Shown one piece after another: positions 17,581 through 24,843 of a DNA stretch of 43,027 bases. Under the pieces are notes generated by a model. The model was not told the DNA's origin. It was given only the letters and a program-made list of their open reading frames with translations, and ran no database searches. Position 1 is the first letter of the stretch, and each line of letters opens with the position of its first letter. A program made the position numbers and the translations under genes. Source of the DNA: Bradyrhizobium centrolobii. Lineage in GTDB: Bacteria; Pseudomonadota; Alphaproteobacteria; Rhizobiales; Xanthobacteraceae. The DNA lies in contig NZ_LUUB01000099.1 in assembly GCF_001641635.1 (NCBI RefSeq), forward strand, positions 1-43,027. Direction: 5' to 3'.

Positions 17581-17707
17581 CCTTCTCCCCTTGTGGGAGA
17601 AGGTGGCGCGCAAAGCGCGCCGGATGAGGGGTCTGTCTCCGCGGATAGAGACCCCTCACCCGGCTTCGCGTAGCGCGAAGCCACCCTCTCCCACAAGGGG
17701 AGAGGGT
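17581..17707. repeat. Palindromic repeat, family C
   Basis: It has the same structure as the copy at 16426-16567: ccttctccccttgtgggaga at the left and the inverted 'cacaaggggagagggt' at the right, with an inner 'ggcgcgcaaagcgcgcc' hairpin. It fills most of the gap between the divergent esterase and aminotransferase genes. Confidence 0.9.
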
Positions 17708-17794
17708 GGACGAGAGTTCCCCGCAGGAAATCATTTAGGAATTGGGGACGATAGTGGCGCCGGATTGCGGCATCACGCCAAGGGGAGGCCGGTC

Positions 17795-18682
17795 ATGGCC
17801 GAGATCAGGAAGTCCATCGAATATTCGCCGAGCTGGACCTTCTTCGAGGGCCAATGGCACGACGGCAACGTGCCGATCATGGGGCCGCGCACGCATGGGG
17901 CCTGGCTCGGCTCGGTCGTGTTCGACGGTGCGCGCGCCTTCGAAGGTGTCGCGCCGGACCTCGACCGCCACGTCGCCCGCGCCAATCAATCCGCGATCAA
18001 TTTCGGCCTGAAGCCGGTGGTCGATACCGACACCTGGCTCGCGCTCGCGCGCGACGGGCTGAAGCGCTTCGTGCCGAATGCCGAGCTCTACATCCGCCCG
18101 ATGTACTGGGCGCAGAACGGAAGCGGCGGCGGGGTCCTGTTCGACCCCGAGACCACCAACTGGTGCCTGTGCATTTACGAGGCGCCGATGCCAAAACCCG
18201 TCGGCAACGCCATCACGCTGTCGCCGTTCCGCAGGCCCACCGCCGAATGTGCCCCGGTCGAGGCCAAGGCCGCCTGCCTCTATCCGAACAATTCGCGCGC
18301 GCTGGCGGAAGCCGCCTCGCGCGGCTTCCAGAATGCGCTGATGCTGGACATGCTCGGCAACGTCGCGGAGTTCGGCAACTCCAACGTGTTCATGGCCAAG
18401 GACGGCGTGGTCTACACGCCGGTGCCGAACGGCACCTTCCTGAACGGCATCACGCGCCAACGCGTCATCGGCCTGCTGCGCGCCGATGGCGTCACCGTGG
18501 TCGAGAGGACGCTGCGCTATTCCGACTTCGCCGCCGCCGACGAGATCTTCTCGACCGGCAATTTCGCCAAGGTCGCCCCCGTCATCCGCATCGACGACCG
18601 CGAGCTGAAGCCGGGACCGTTCTACACCAAGGCGCGCAAGCTCTACTGGGACTTCGCGCATGCGGTGAAGCTGGTGGCGTAG
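17795..18682 (+). CDS. Class IV aminotransferase, branched-chain amino acid type
   Basis: A 295-residue PLP enzyme of fold type IV. The PLP lysine is Lys158 in 'PVEAKAACLYPNNSRAL' and Glu192 in 'NVAEFGNSNVFM' contacts the pyridine nitrogen. 'SVVFDGARAFEG' at 40-51 is the usual N-terminal motif. It most resembles branched-chain aminotransferases, which transfer amino groups between Leu, Ile or Val and 2-oxoglutarate, but the divergent sequence leaves room for D-amino acid or aminodeoxychorismate-type activity. The ATG at 17795 has an excellent ribosome site (aggggagg). An open frame from 17474 would run through repeat C and is not credible as protein. Confidence 0.88.
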   Translation: MAEIRKSIEYSPSWTFFEGQWHDGNVPIMGPRTHGAWLGSVVFDGARAFEGVAPDLDRHVARANQSAINFGLKPVVDTDTWLALARDGLKRFVPNAELYIRPMYWAQNGSGGGVLFDPETTNWCLCIYEAPMPKPVGNAITLSPFRRPTAECAPVEAKAACLYPNNSRALAEAASRGFQNALMLDMLGNVAEFGNSNVFMAKDGVVYTPVPNGTFLNGITRQRVIGLLRADGVTVVERTLRYSDFAAADEIFSTGNFAKVAPVIRIDDRELKPGPFYTKARKLYWDFAHAVKLVA

Positions 18683-18696
18683 GTGCCGCATACTCA

Positions 18697-18774
18697 GTCA
18701 TTGCGAGCGTAGCGAAGCAATCCAGAATCTTTCCGCGGAGGCGGTCTGGATTGCTTCGCTGCGCTCGCAATGAC
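18697..18774. repeat. Palindromic repeat, family B
   Basis: The arms gtcattgcgagcgtagcgaa... and ...ttcgctgcgctcgcaatgac are inverted with a single mismatch. It sits 14 bases after the aminotransferase stop and could act as its transcript end. Confidence 0.9.
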
Positions 18775-18810
18775 GAGCTTGGGGCATGCCCGTACCGCTC
18801 GCTCAATTGT

Positions 18811-18910
18811 CATCGCCCGACTCGATCGGGCGATCCAGTATTCCAGAGACGTTCGTCGTCCATTGAGAAGCCGCTGCGTACTCGATGCCCCGCCTTCGCG
18901 GGGCATGACA
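18811..18910. repeat. Repeat, family F
   Basis: It contains 'gggcgatccagtattccaga' near the start and 'ctcgatgccccgccttcgcg' plus gggcatgaca at the end, with local hairpins (cgcccgactcgatcgggcg; gccccgccttcgcggggc). A related, more diverged copy is at 19671-19793. Confidence 0.65.
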
Positions 18911-18917
18911 TCCGTCT

Positions 18918-19535
18918 TTAACGGCGCCTCCGGAACCGGCTGAACTGGAACGCCTGCGTCGAATTCCACGGCGTATGGTGGGTCTCGCTGCGCGTCTCGA
19001 CCAGCTCGAACTCCGGCCCGAGTTCCGCCGAAAGACTCGCGCTGTCGTGCCGCTGCACGGGCAGGCCGCTGCATTTCTCCGGACCGTCGGGCGCGAAGGT
19101 GCCGATGATGACCTAACCGCCGGGCGCGAGCGCCGCGCGCAGGCGTTCGGCATAGGCCGCCCTGTCGCGCGAATCGGTCAGGAAGTGAAACGCGGCGCGG
19201 TCGTGCCAGACATCATATGTTTTCGCCGGCTGCCACGTTGTCACGTCGGCCACGATCCAGTCGACCGCCGCGGCAGCCGGGCCGATCCGGCGCTTCGCCG
19301 CGTCAAGTGCGTTGGCCGAGAGATCCAGCACAGCCAGGCTGCGATATCCCTCGCGCAAGAGGCTGTCGACCAGCCGCGACGCGCCCCCGCCGATATCGAT
19401 GATGGCGGCTCCATGATCCGGATTGGCCGTTCGGATCATCTCGAGCGAGATCACCGGGCTGTCCTGGAACCAGCTCACCTCGGTCTCGCCCTTGGTGGCA
19501 TAGACGTTGTCCCAATGCGTGCTTCGGTCAGACAT
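18918..19535 (-). pseudogene. SAM-dependent methyltransferase, interrupted by one in-frame TAG
   Basis: Reading from the ATG at 19535, residues 1-140 are a class I methyltransferase: 'THWDNVYATKGETEVSWFQD', then the SAM-binding motif 'AIIDIGGGASRLVDSL' and 'DWIVADVTTW'. A TAG at 19113-19115 follows 'LAPGG'. In the same frame the protein resumes at once with 'VIIGTFAPDGPEKCSGLPVQ' and continues to 'WNSTQAFQFSRF', ending at TAA 18918-18920. The whole would be 205 residues, the normal length for the family. CAG to TAG is the simplest cause, because Gln is a plausible residue in 'PGGQVIIGTF'. It is either a recent nonsense mutation or a sequencing error. Confidence 0.88.
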
Positions 19536-19670
19536 GGCGTGCGCTCCGGTCGGCGGGAGAGCTTACCACGTTGTCCGCGCGATAGCCTGTGAAAGGCGCG
19601 AGCTGATCGCAACGCTCATCGGACATCGCCCGGCTTGCCGCCTTCGCTGAAGCTTTGGCGGCCGAGCACC

Positions 19671-19793
19671 CTTGTTGGCCCGGCGTAGCCTTGGCGGAGC
19701 CGGGACCGGGCGATTCCGTATTCCAGAGGCTGCGATGGGATACGGATGGGCCGCGGCGTACTGGATGCGCCGGTCAAGCCGGGGCATGACAGC
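19671..19793. repeat. Repeat, family F (diverged copy)
   Basis: It shares 'gggcgattccgtattccaga', a 'gtactggatg' segment and the closing 'gccggggcatgaca' with 18811-18910. The gap 19536-19840 holds nothing else that I can recognise. Confidence 0.5.
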
Positions 19794-19840
19794 AGACGGC
19801 GAGGTGCGAGTTGCCCGCCATCTGCGCGTCGTGCGGACCC

Positions 19841-20716
19841 TCACGGCCCGTACAGCACGAGCTCCGTATCCGTGAGATCGGCGAGGCGCGGCCGGTGCGG
19901 GCCCTTGAAATATTTCCGGCCGCGTCGCTCGGTATAGATGCCGACGAGGCCCGGGATCGGTTCGTTGGAATCGACGATTACGGAGATCTTGCCGAGCCGC
20001 AGCAACAGCCGGCCGATGCGGCCCGCGCAGGCTGCGTATTCTGCGGTGCTGCGGCAGTAGATCAATTTCATCGCCGGCGGCGCGATGAAGCCACGACGGA
20101 CGCGCGCCGATTGCAGGATGAAGGGGAAAGCGCCCTGCGGCGTGCGGCAGACGAGGCTGAGGCAGTTGTAGCGCGCATGCCGCGTCAACAATTCGGTCTC
20201 GGCCTCGGAAAGCCCCTCGATCTGCTTGGTGTGCTGCGAAATGACCTCGATCTTGCTCCACCGCGGCGGGCGCGTGAGCGCCGGAACCGAGAAGAACATG
20301 CCGCAGCAATAGGCGCGAAAACCCTGCGTCTCGATGATCGGCCAGGTCCACGGTGCCGGGCTGATGTTGAGGTAGGTCACGTCCTTGTGCCGCTGCGCGA
20401 TCTTGGTGAGCAGCGGCGCATAGTTGCGGAACGCCGGCTCGACATACCAGCTCGACAGGTTGCACTGGATGGCGGTCTCCTCGCCATGCTTCCGTGTCGT
20501 GTAAATCAGGAGCAGCACGCCGACCGGCGCGCCGTCATTGTCCAGCATGTAGCCGAAGCGCGGATAGCCTTCCGGCACGGGCCGGAAGGCCTGCCGGCGC
20601 AGGCCCTGGATCCAATAGTTGCGCGAACGCCCGACGAAGCCGCGCGTCAGCAGGTCCGCGACCGCATCGACGTCGGCCTCGGTGATCTCGCGGCATCGGA
20701 CCTTGGTGTGGATCAC
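19841..20716 (-). CDS. GNAT-type acyltransferase of the amino acid:carrier-protein block
   Basis: A 291-residue protein. The N-terminal half looks like a GNAT fold: 'REITEADVDAVADLLTRGFV' at 9-28, a strand 'PVGVLLLIYTT' and 'SSWYVEPAFRNYAPLLTKIA', which fits the acyl-CoA-binding region, then 'YLNISPAPWTWPIIETQGF'. The C-terminal half (about 160-291) is not familiar and ends with 'KYFKGPHRPRLADLTDTELV'. It lies 36 bases after the ligase gene and is the last gene of the minus-strand block, so it may take an amino-acyl group from the carrier protein and pass it to an amine, which is inference. The start is a GTG at 20716, and no in-frame ATG lies in the gap upstream. Confidence 0.75.
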   Translation of the reverse strand: MIHTKVRCREITEADVDAVADLLTRGFVGRSRNYWIQGLRRQAFRPVPEGYPRFGYMLDNDGAPVGVLLLIYTTRKHGEETAIQCNLSSWYVEPAFRNYAPLLTKIAQRHKDVTYLNISPAPWTWPIIETQGFRAYCCGMFFSVPALTRPPRWSKIEVISQHTKQIEGLSEAETELLTRHARYNCLSLVCRTPQGAFPFILQSARVRRGFIAPPAMKLIYCRSTAEYAACAGRIGRLLLRLGKISVIVDSNEPIPGLVGIYTERRGRKYFKGPHRPRLADLTDTELVLYGP

Positions 20717-20752
20717 GCTCGTCTTGCCCGTGGAAATGATCGGCCTCGTGAC

Positions 20753-21733
20753 TTAGCGCCAGCCCTCGCCATGGGCATCGGCCGGAACGTGCGGCTGCAT
20801 GCCCAGGATGTCCCGCACCTTGGCGGGCCAGGCGGAGAGATCGGTGCCGTGGGTGTGGAACATGGCGACCGCGAGCCGGTCCATGCCGAAGGCGACGCAG
20901 CCGGTGTGGGCCGGTTCGCCATTGGCGTCCCGGATGCCCCAGGTCGTGCCGAAATGCTCGCGGTGATAGTTGAAGCTCATGCAGGCGGTCGGCTGCTCTT
21001 CCGAGCGCAGCGGAATCAGCAGCTCGAATTTGAGCTGCTGCTGCTTCTGGCTCACCGCCTTCATCTGGCCGACGCGGCCGAAGAAGGGGTCGCTGGCATA
21101 GTCGACGCGGAAGGTCAGTCCGAGGTCGCGGGCGATCGCCTGCGCGCGCACCATCCAGCGCTCGCGGAAATCGGCGACGTCGTCGGGGGTGCCGATGCAG
21201 ACATATTCGCGCATCCGGAACGATTGCAGCCGGTCGAGATGACGCGACGGTTCGCGGCGGAAGCAGTCGGCGGCGACGTCGAAGCGCAGGCCTCCCTTCG
21301 GCAACTGGCCGCGGCTCGCCGCGATCGGATAGACGGGATAGCAGGCGGCCGGCGACAGCACGAGGTCGGCCGGGGAAAGCGAGGTGGTCCAGTCGCCGCC
21401 GGCATCGAAGCGGCTCACTGCGGCGTTGATCTCGCGTTCGCTACCGTGCAGGCCGCAGACGCAGCCGAGCAGGTTCGGGAAGCTCTTGAGGTAGCCGGAC
21501 TTCTCGAGCTGGGCGCGGCTCATTACCGGCGGGAAGCGCATCACCTCGGTGCCGGCCTCGCGATGGTTCGTGATCAGTGCGGCGAGCCGCTCGACGATGC
21601 CCTCATAGAGCGCGGTGCGGGCGTAGACGCCGTCCGAGCCCATGCGGTGGAACAGGGTGTCGGCGAGATGATCGAGCGGATCGGCGACCTCGGGCGCGGT
21701 CTCGGGCGAGTTGGGGAGAACAGCAATGTTCAT
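20753..21733 (-). CDS. Amino acid:[carrier protein] ligase (SerRS-like, lacks tRNA-binding domain)
   Basis: A 326-residue class II aminoacyl-tRNA-synthetase-like enzyme that adenylates a small amino acid and loads it onto the phosphopantetheine of a carrier protein instead of tRNA. Motif 2 is 'CFRREPSRHLDRLQSFRMRE' (157-176) and motif 3 is 'CVAFGMDRLAVAMF' (279-292). The Zn site that holds the amino group is Cys131, Glu176 and Cys279, the same positions I recall for the characterised Bradyrhizobium enzyme, which prefers glycine. The N-terminal coiled coil of true seryl-tRNA synthetases is absent, and the length is about 100 residues shorter. A carrier protein gene at 23357 supports the role. 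The downstream product is unknown. Confidence 0.93.
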   Translation of the reverse strand: MNIAVLPNSPETAPEVADPLDHLADTLFHRMGSDGVYARTALYEGIVERLAALITNHREAGTEVMRFPPVMSRAQLEKSGYLKSFPNLLGCVCGLHGSEREINAAVSRFDAGGDWTTSLSPADLVLSPAACYPVYPIAASRGQLPKGGLRFDVAADCFRREPSRHLDRLQSFRMREYVCIGTPDDVADFRERWMVRAQAIARDLGLTFRVDYASDPFFGRVGQMKAVSQKQQQLKFELLIPLRSEEQPTACMSFNYHREHFGTTWGIRDANGEPAHTGCVAFGMDRLAVAMFHTHGTDLSAWPAKVRDILGMQPHVPADAHGEGWR

Positions 21734-21784
21734 GGCTTCGAGGTCCTGCTATCTGCAATTGTTCTTGTTGGTCGCGAAGGCGTG

Positions 21785-23005
21785 TCAGTCGCGGAGGCTC
21801 GTGGGGACGCCGCTCATCAGGGTCGATGTCGCGGCGTTGGCGAGGATGCGATCGTTGTTGATCATGATCGGCGAGGACAGCACGTCGCGCAGGTGGCGGC
21901 CCATGGTGAACTCGCCGTCGTTGCGGTAGCCCGACAGTCCGGTCGTGCGCATCGCGTGCATCACGGTCTCGACCGCGAGCTCGGAAGCCTGGACCTTCAG
22001 GAGCGTGATCGAAGATTGGAAATCGAGCGAGCTCAGCGCGCGCTCGTCATGCTCGTTGCGGGCGAAGGCGTCGACATTGGCGGCGATCAGCGCGCGCAGC
22101 TTGGCGAGCGACATCTTCGCAGCGGTGAAGTGCGCAGCCGCCGGCGGCATCTGCCCGCCGGCGCCGCGTGCCGCCTTGCGGACGAACGCCTGCGCGCGCG
22201 TCACGGCCGCGGCGGCGATGCCGGCCCAGGCCGACGACCAGCACAGATGCGCGAACGGCGTCATGGTCTGGGCGTGGATCTTGTCATATGACTCGGGGAA
22301 GACGCGGTCGGCGGGGCAGTCGACCTTCAGCTCGAAGCCGGTCGAGCAGGTGCCACGCATGCCGAGCGTTTCCCAGCCGAGCGTCCGCTTCAGTGAATAA
22401 TCGTCCTTGGCCAGCGCCAGCAGCACCTGGTCGGAGGCGGCAGCGTCGGTGGCACGGCGAGCGATGGTGACGAGGCCGTCGGCCTCGGCGCCGTAGGAGA
22501 TCACGGTCGCGTCACGCACGAGCGAGACGGTGTCGCCGGCCTGGTCGACGGCGGCCGCGCTGGCGCGGATGTTGCCGCCGTTCTGGCCTTCGGTGGTGGA
22601 GGAAGCGAGCAGCCATTGGTCGCGGGCGACCCGGCGCATCATGGTTTCCATCCAGGGGATGCCGTGGCCGTGCCGGGTGACGCAGGCGACCTTGGTCTGG
22701 TGCATCGCGTAGATCATCGCGGTCGAGGCGCAGGCGCGCCCGAGCATGTAGCAGATGTCGGTGACGTCGTAGATCGAGGCGCCGAAGCCGCCGAACTCGA
22801 TGGGGATCATGACGCCGAGCAGTTTCTGCTCGCGCGCGACCTCGAAAGCCTTGTGGGGGAAGCGGGCGTCGCGATCGACGTCGTCGGCGTCGGCGGCGGC
22901 CGCCGCGGCGGTCTTGGCCGCGCGCTCTACCAGCGAGGGGCCCTGTTCCAGAAAGCTCGCCTGCGCATCGCTGGCAGGTTCAAGGGCCGCTTCACGCACG
23001 TTCAT
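21785..23005 (-). CDS. Acyl-CoA dehydrogenase-like flavoprotein
   Basis: A 406-residue member of the acyl-CoA dehydrogenase fold: an N-terminal helical domain ('FGGFGASIYDVTDICYMLGR'), a middle beta domain ('DQWLLASSTTEGQNGGNIRA') and a C-terminal helical bundle with 'GLSGYRNDGEFTMGRHLRD'. In ordinary dehydrogenases the segment after RD holds a catalytic Glu in a YEG(T) motif. Here it reads 'RDVLSSPIMINNDRILANA', so that Glu is missing. This resembles superfamily members that act as oxidases or monooxygenases or on carrier-bound substrates. The ATG at 23005 has GGAGAGG upstream. The stop is 51 bases before the ligase start. I infer that the substrate is the aminoacyl-carrier protein. Confidence 0.85.
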   Translation of the reverse strand: MNVREAALEPASDAQASFLEQGPSLVERAAKTAAAAAADADDVDRDARFPHKAFEVAREQKLLGVMIPIEFGGFGASIYDVTDICYMLGRACASTAMIYAMHQTKVACVTRHGHGIPWMETMMRRVARDQWLLASSTTEGQNGGNIRASAAAVDQAGDTVSLVRDATVISYGAEADGLVTIARRATDAAASDQVLLALAKDDYSLKRTLGWETLGMRGTCSTGFELKVDCPADRVFPESYDKIHAQTMTPFAHLCWSSAWAGIAAAAVTRAQAFVRKAARGAGGQMPPAAAHFTAAKMSLAKLRALIAANVDAFARNEHDERALSSLDFQSSITLLKVQASELAVETVMHAMRTTGLSGYRNDGEFTMGRHLRDVLSSPIMINNDRILANAATSTLMSGVPTSLRD

Positions 23006-23356
23006 GCTCGTCCGCCTCTCCGTTTGTCGTTCCAGATCGCCTGGCATCCTTGGCGATGCGCATCGCGATCATCCGACCATCTTTGCTTATGATGTGAGGC
23101 TACGGATTTAATTCAAATTCGTCGATGAAATAGAGGGTAAACGAACTGCTATTCCGAACGAACAGTTAAGGTCCGGTTGTTCGCATCGCCCGAGTTTCCA
23201 CTATCGCGTTAGTGATCTGGAAGAGGCCTGATTTTAGACAATCTGAGTCATCGTTTACTAAGAAACGCGAAGTAATGGTCACGCCCGTTGCCGGATCGGC
23301 CGTCCCACCGTAGCTGGCAGTCCGGTCCGACCTTGATAGACAGATGGAATTTGCCG
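23006..23356. promoter_or_regulatory. Divergent promoter region with repeated ACGAAC half-sites
   Basis: This AT-richer 351-base gap separates the minus-strand block from the carrier protein gene. ACGAACTG (23141-23148) and ACGAACAG (23158-23165) are direct repeats whose starts are 17 bases apart. TGTTCG at 23178-23183 is the inverted form of CGAACA at 23159-23164, with a 13-base spacer. Such spacing would put binding on one face of the helix. The regulator is unknown and no regulator gene is adjacent. Confidence 0.5.
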
Positions 23357-23629
23357 ATGCAGGCCTTCGATACCGACGTGCGCAATCGCATCATCAAGCT
23401 GGTGAAGGGCATCCTTGAGCAGAATTCGCTTCCCGCTGACGTGACGCCGTCCGCGAAGCTCGTCGACGTCGGCCTGACCTCGATGGACATGGTCAACCTG
23501 ATGCTAGGCGTGGAAGCCGAGTTCGACTTCACCATCCCGCAGTCGGAGATCACTCCGGAGAATTTCCTGTCCGTCGAGACGCTGGAGCGAATGGTCACGA
23601 CCCAGCTGCAGCCGGCGACGGCGGCTTAG
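23357..23629 (+). CDS. Acyl carrier protein-like carrier for the amino acid ligase
   Basis: A 90-residue carrier protein with the phosphopantetheine serine Ser42 in 'VDVGLTSMDMVNLMLGVEAE'. The usual carrier motif is DSL, here replaced by T-S-M. 'FTIPQSEITPENFLSVETLE' closes the four-helix fold. It is transcribed divergently from the acyltransferase-ligase-dehydrogenase block, the arrangement I recall for the Bradyrhizobium ligase partner. An ATG at 23357 gives the normal size, while an upstream extension of the frame adds unrelated residues. A 14-bp perfect palindrome, CCTCCCCGGGGAGG, at 23645-23658 may end the transcript. Confidence 0.9.
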   Translation: MQAFDTDVRNRIIKLVKGILEQNSLPADVTPSAKLVDVGLTSMDMVNLMLGVEAEFDFTIPQSEITPENFLSVETLERMVTTQLQPATAA

Positions 23630-23691
23630 CCAGACGCACGACTGCCTCCCCGGGGAGGTGTTGGGGAGAAGCTGCTGCAATACGCTCGATC

Positions 23692-23818
23692 GTCGTCCTG
23701 GCGAAAGCCAGGACCCATACCGCGGAATCTATCGATCGCGGATGGTCGTGGTCCCGGACCACGAATCTTCGCCAAACTCCTCCCTGGGGTAATGGGTCCC
23801 GGCTTTCGCCAGGACGAC
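23692..23818. repeat. Palindromic repeat, family A
   Basis: It starts gtcgtcctggcgaaagccag and ends gggtcccggctttcgccagg plus acgac, a near-perfect inversion of the start. It fills most of the 320-base gap between the carrier protein and mtnP, and nothing else is recognisable there. Confidence 0.88.
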
Positions 23819-23949
23819 ATCGATTGCGTGGCGAGCGCCTTGTGCTCCTCACTGTACCGGCATCCGCCCCCCACCCCCGTTCCAAAACCGCCGCAAAACT
23901 GGCATAGCTTCTCCACGGGATCGCGAGAGTGCGAACGGGTGGAGCAGGC

Positions 23950-24825
23950 ATGACGCAGGCGGTATTAGGCATCATCGGCGGCTCCGGCATCTACGACCTG
24001 CCGGGCCTCGAGGGCGCACACGAAGAGGTGATCAGGAGTCCCTGGGGTGAGCCCTCGGCTCCCCTGCGGCGCGGCACCATCGCAGGCCTGCCGATCGTGT
24101 TCCTGCCGCGCCATGACAAAGGCCACCGGCTGTCGCCCTCCGACATCAACTACCGCGCCAATATCGACGTGCTGAAGCGGGCCGGCGTCACCGATCTGGT
24201 GTCGCTCTCGGCCTGCGGCTCGTTCAAGGAGGAACTGCCGCCCGGCACTTTCGTTCTCGTCGATCAGTTCGTGGATCGCACCCACAACCGCGAGAGCTCG
24301 TTCTTCGGCAGGGGCTGCGTGGCGCATGTGTCGATGGCCCATCCGGTCTCGCCGCGGCTGCGCATTCATCTGGCTACCGCTGCCGAGGCCGAGGGTATCG
24401 CGATCGCGCGCGGCGGCACCTACGTCTGCATGGAAGGGCCGCAATTCTCGACCCTTGCGGAAAGCATGACCTACAAGACGCTGGGCTATTCCGTGATCGG
24501 CATGACCAACATGCCCGAGGCGAAGCTCGCCCGCGAGGCGGAGATCTGCTACGCCACGGTCGCGATGGTGACCGATTTCGATTGCTGGCATCCCGATCAC
24601 GATGCCGTCACCGTCCAGGACATCATCCGCGTGCTGAACTCGAACGCCGACAAGGCGAAGGCGCTGGTGGCGCGGCTGGCCAAGGAGTTCCCGCGCGAGC
24701 ATGAGCCGTGCCCAGTCGGCTCGGATCGCGCGCTCGACACCGCGCTGATCACGGCGCCCGAAGCGCGCGATCCGGAACTGCTGAAGAAGCTCGATGCGGT
24801 GGCGGGGCGCGTGCTGCGCGCCTGA
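23950..24825 (+). CDS. mtnP: S-methyl-5'-thioadenosine phosphorylase
   Basis: A 291-residue enzyme that splits methylthioadenosine, the by-product of polyamine and homoserine lactone synthesis, into adenine and methylthioribose-1-phosphate. Diagnostic segments are 'LGIIGGSGIYDLPGLEG' at 6-22, 'FLPRHDKGHRLSPSDINYRA' (phosphate and ribose binding), 'YVCMEGPQFSTLAESMTYKT' and 'IGMTNMPEAKLAREAEICYA'. The ATG at 23950 has GGAG a few bases upstream. A GTG at 23929 would overlap that site. mtnA, the next step, starts 18 bases after its stop. Confidence 0.95.
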   Translation: MTQAVLGIIGGSGIYDLPGLEGAHEEVIRSPWGEPSAPLRRGTIAGLPIVFLPRHDKGHRLSPSDINYRANIDVLKRAGVTDLVSLSACGSFKEELPPGTFVLVDQFVDRTHNRESSFFGRGCVAHVSMAHPVSPRLRIHLATAAEAEGIAIARGGTYVCMEGPQFSTLAESMTYKTLGYSVIGMTNMPEAKLAREAEICYATVAMVTDFDCWHPDHDAVTVQDIIRVLNSNADKAKALVARLAKEFPREHEPCPVGSDRALDTALITAPEARDPELLKKLDAVAGRVLRA

Positions 24826-24843
24826 AGCGAAAGGCGGAATGTC

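Noticed and set aside
19811..22291. Very long open frame on the plus strand opposite the acyltransferase, ligase and dehydrogenase genes
   Set aside because: Its translation is rich in Arg, Ala, His and Asp with no domain, and it spans three convincing genes on the other strand. It is a GC-rich shadow.
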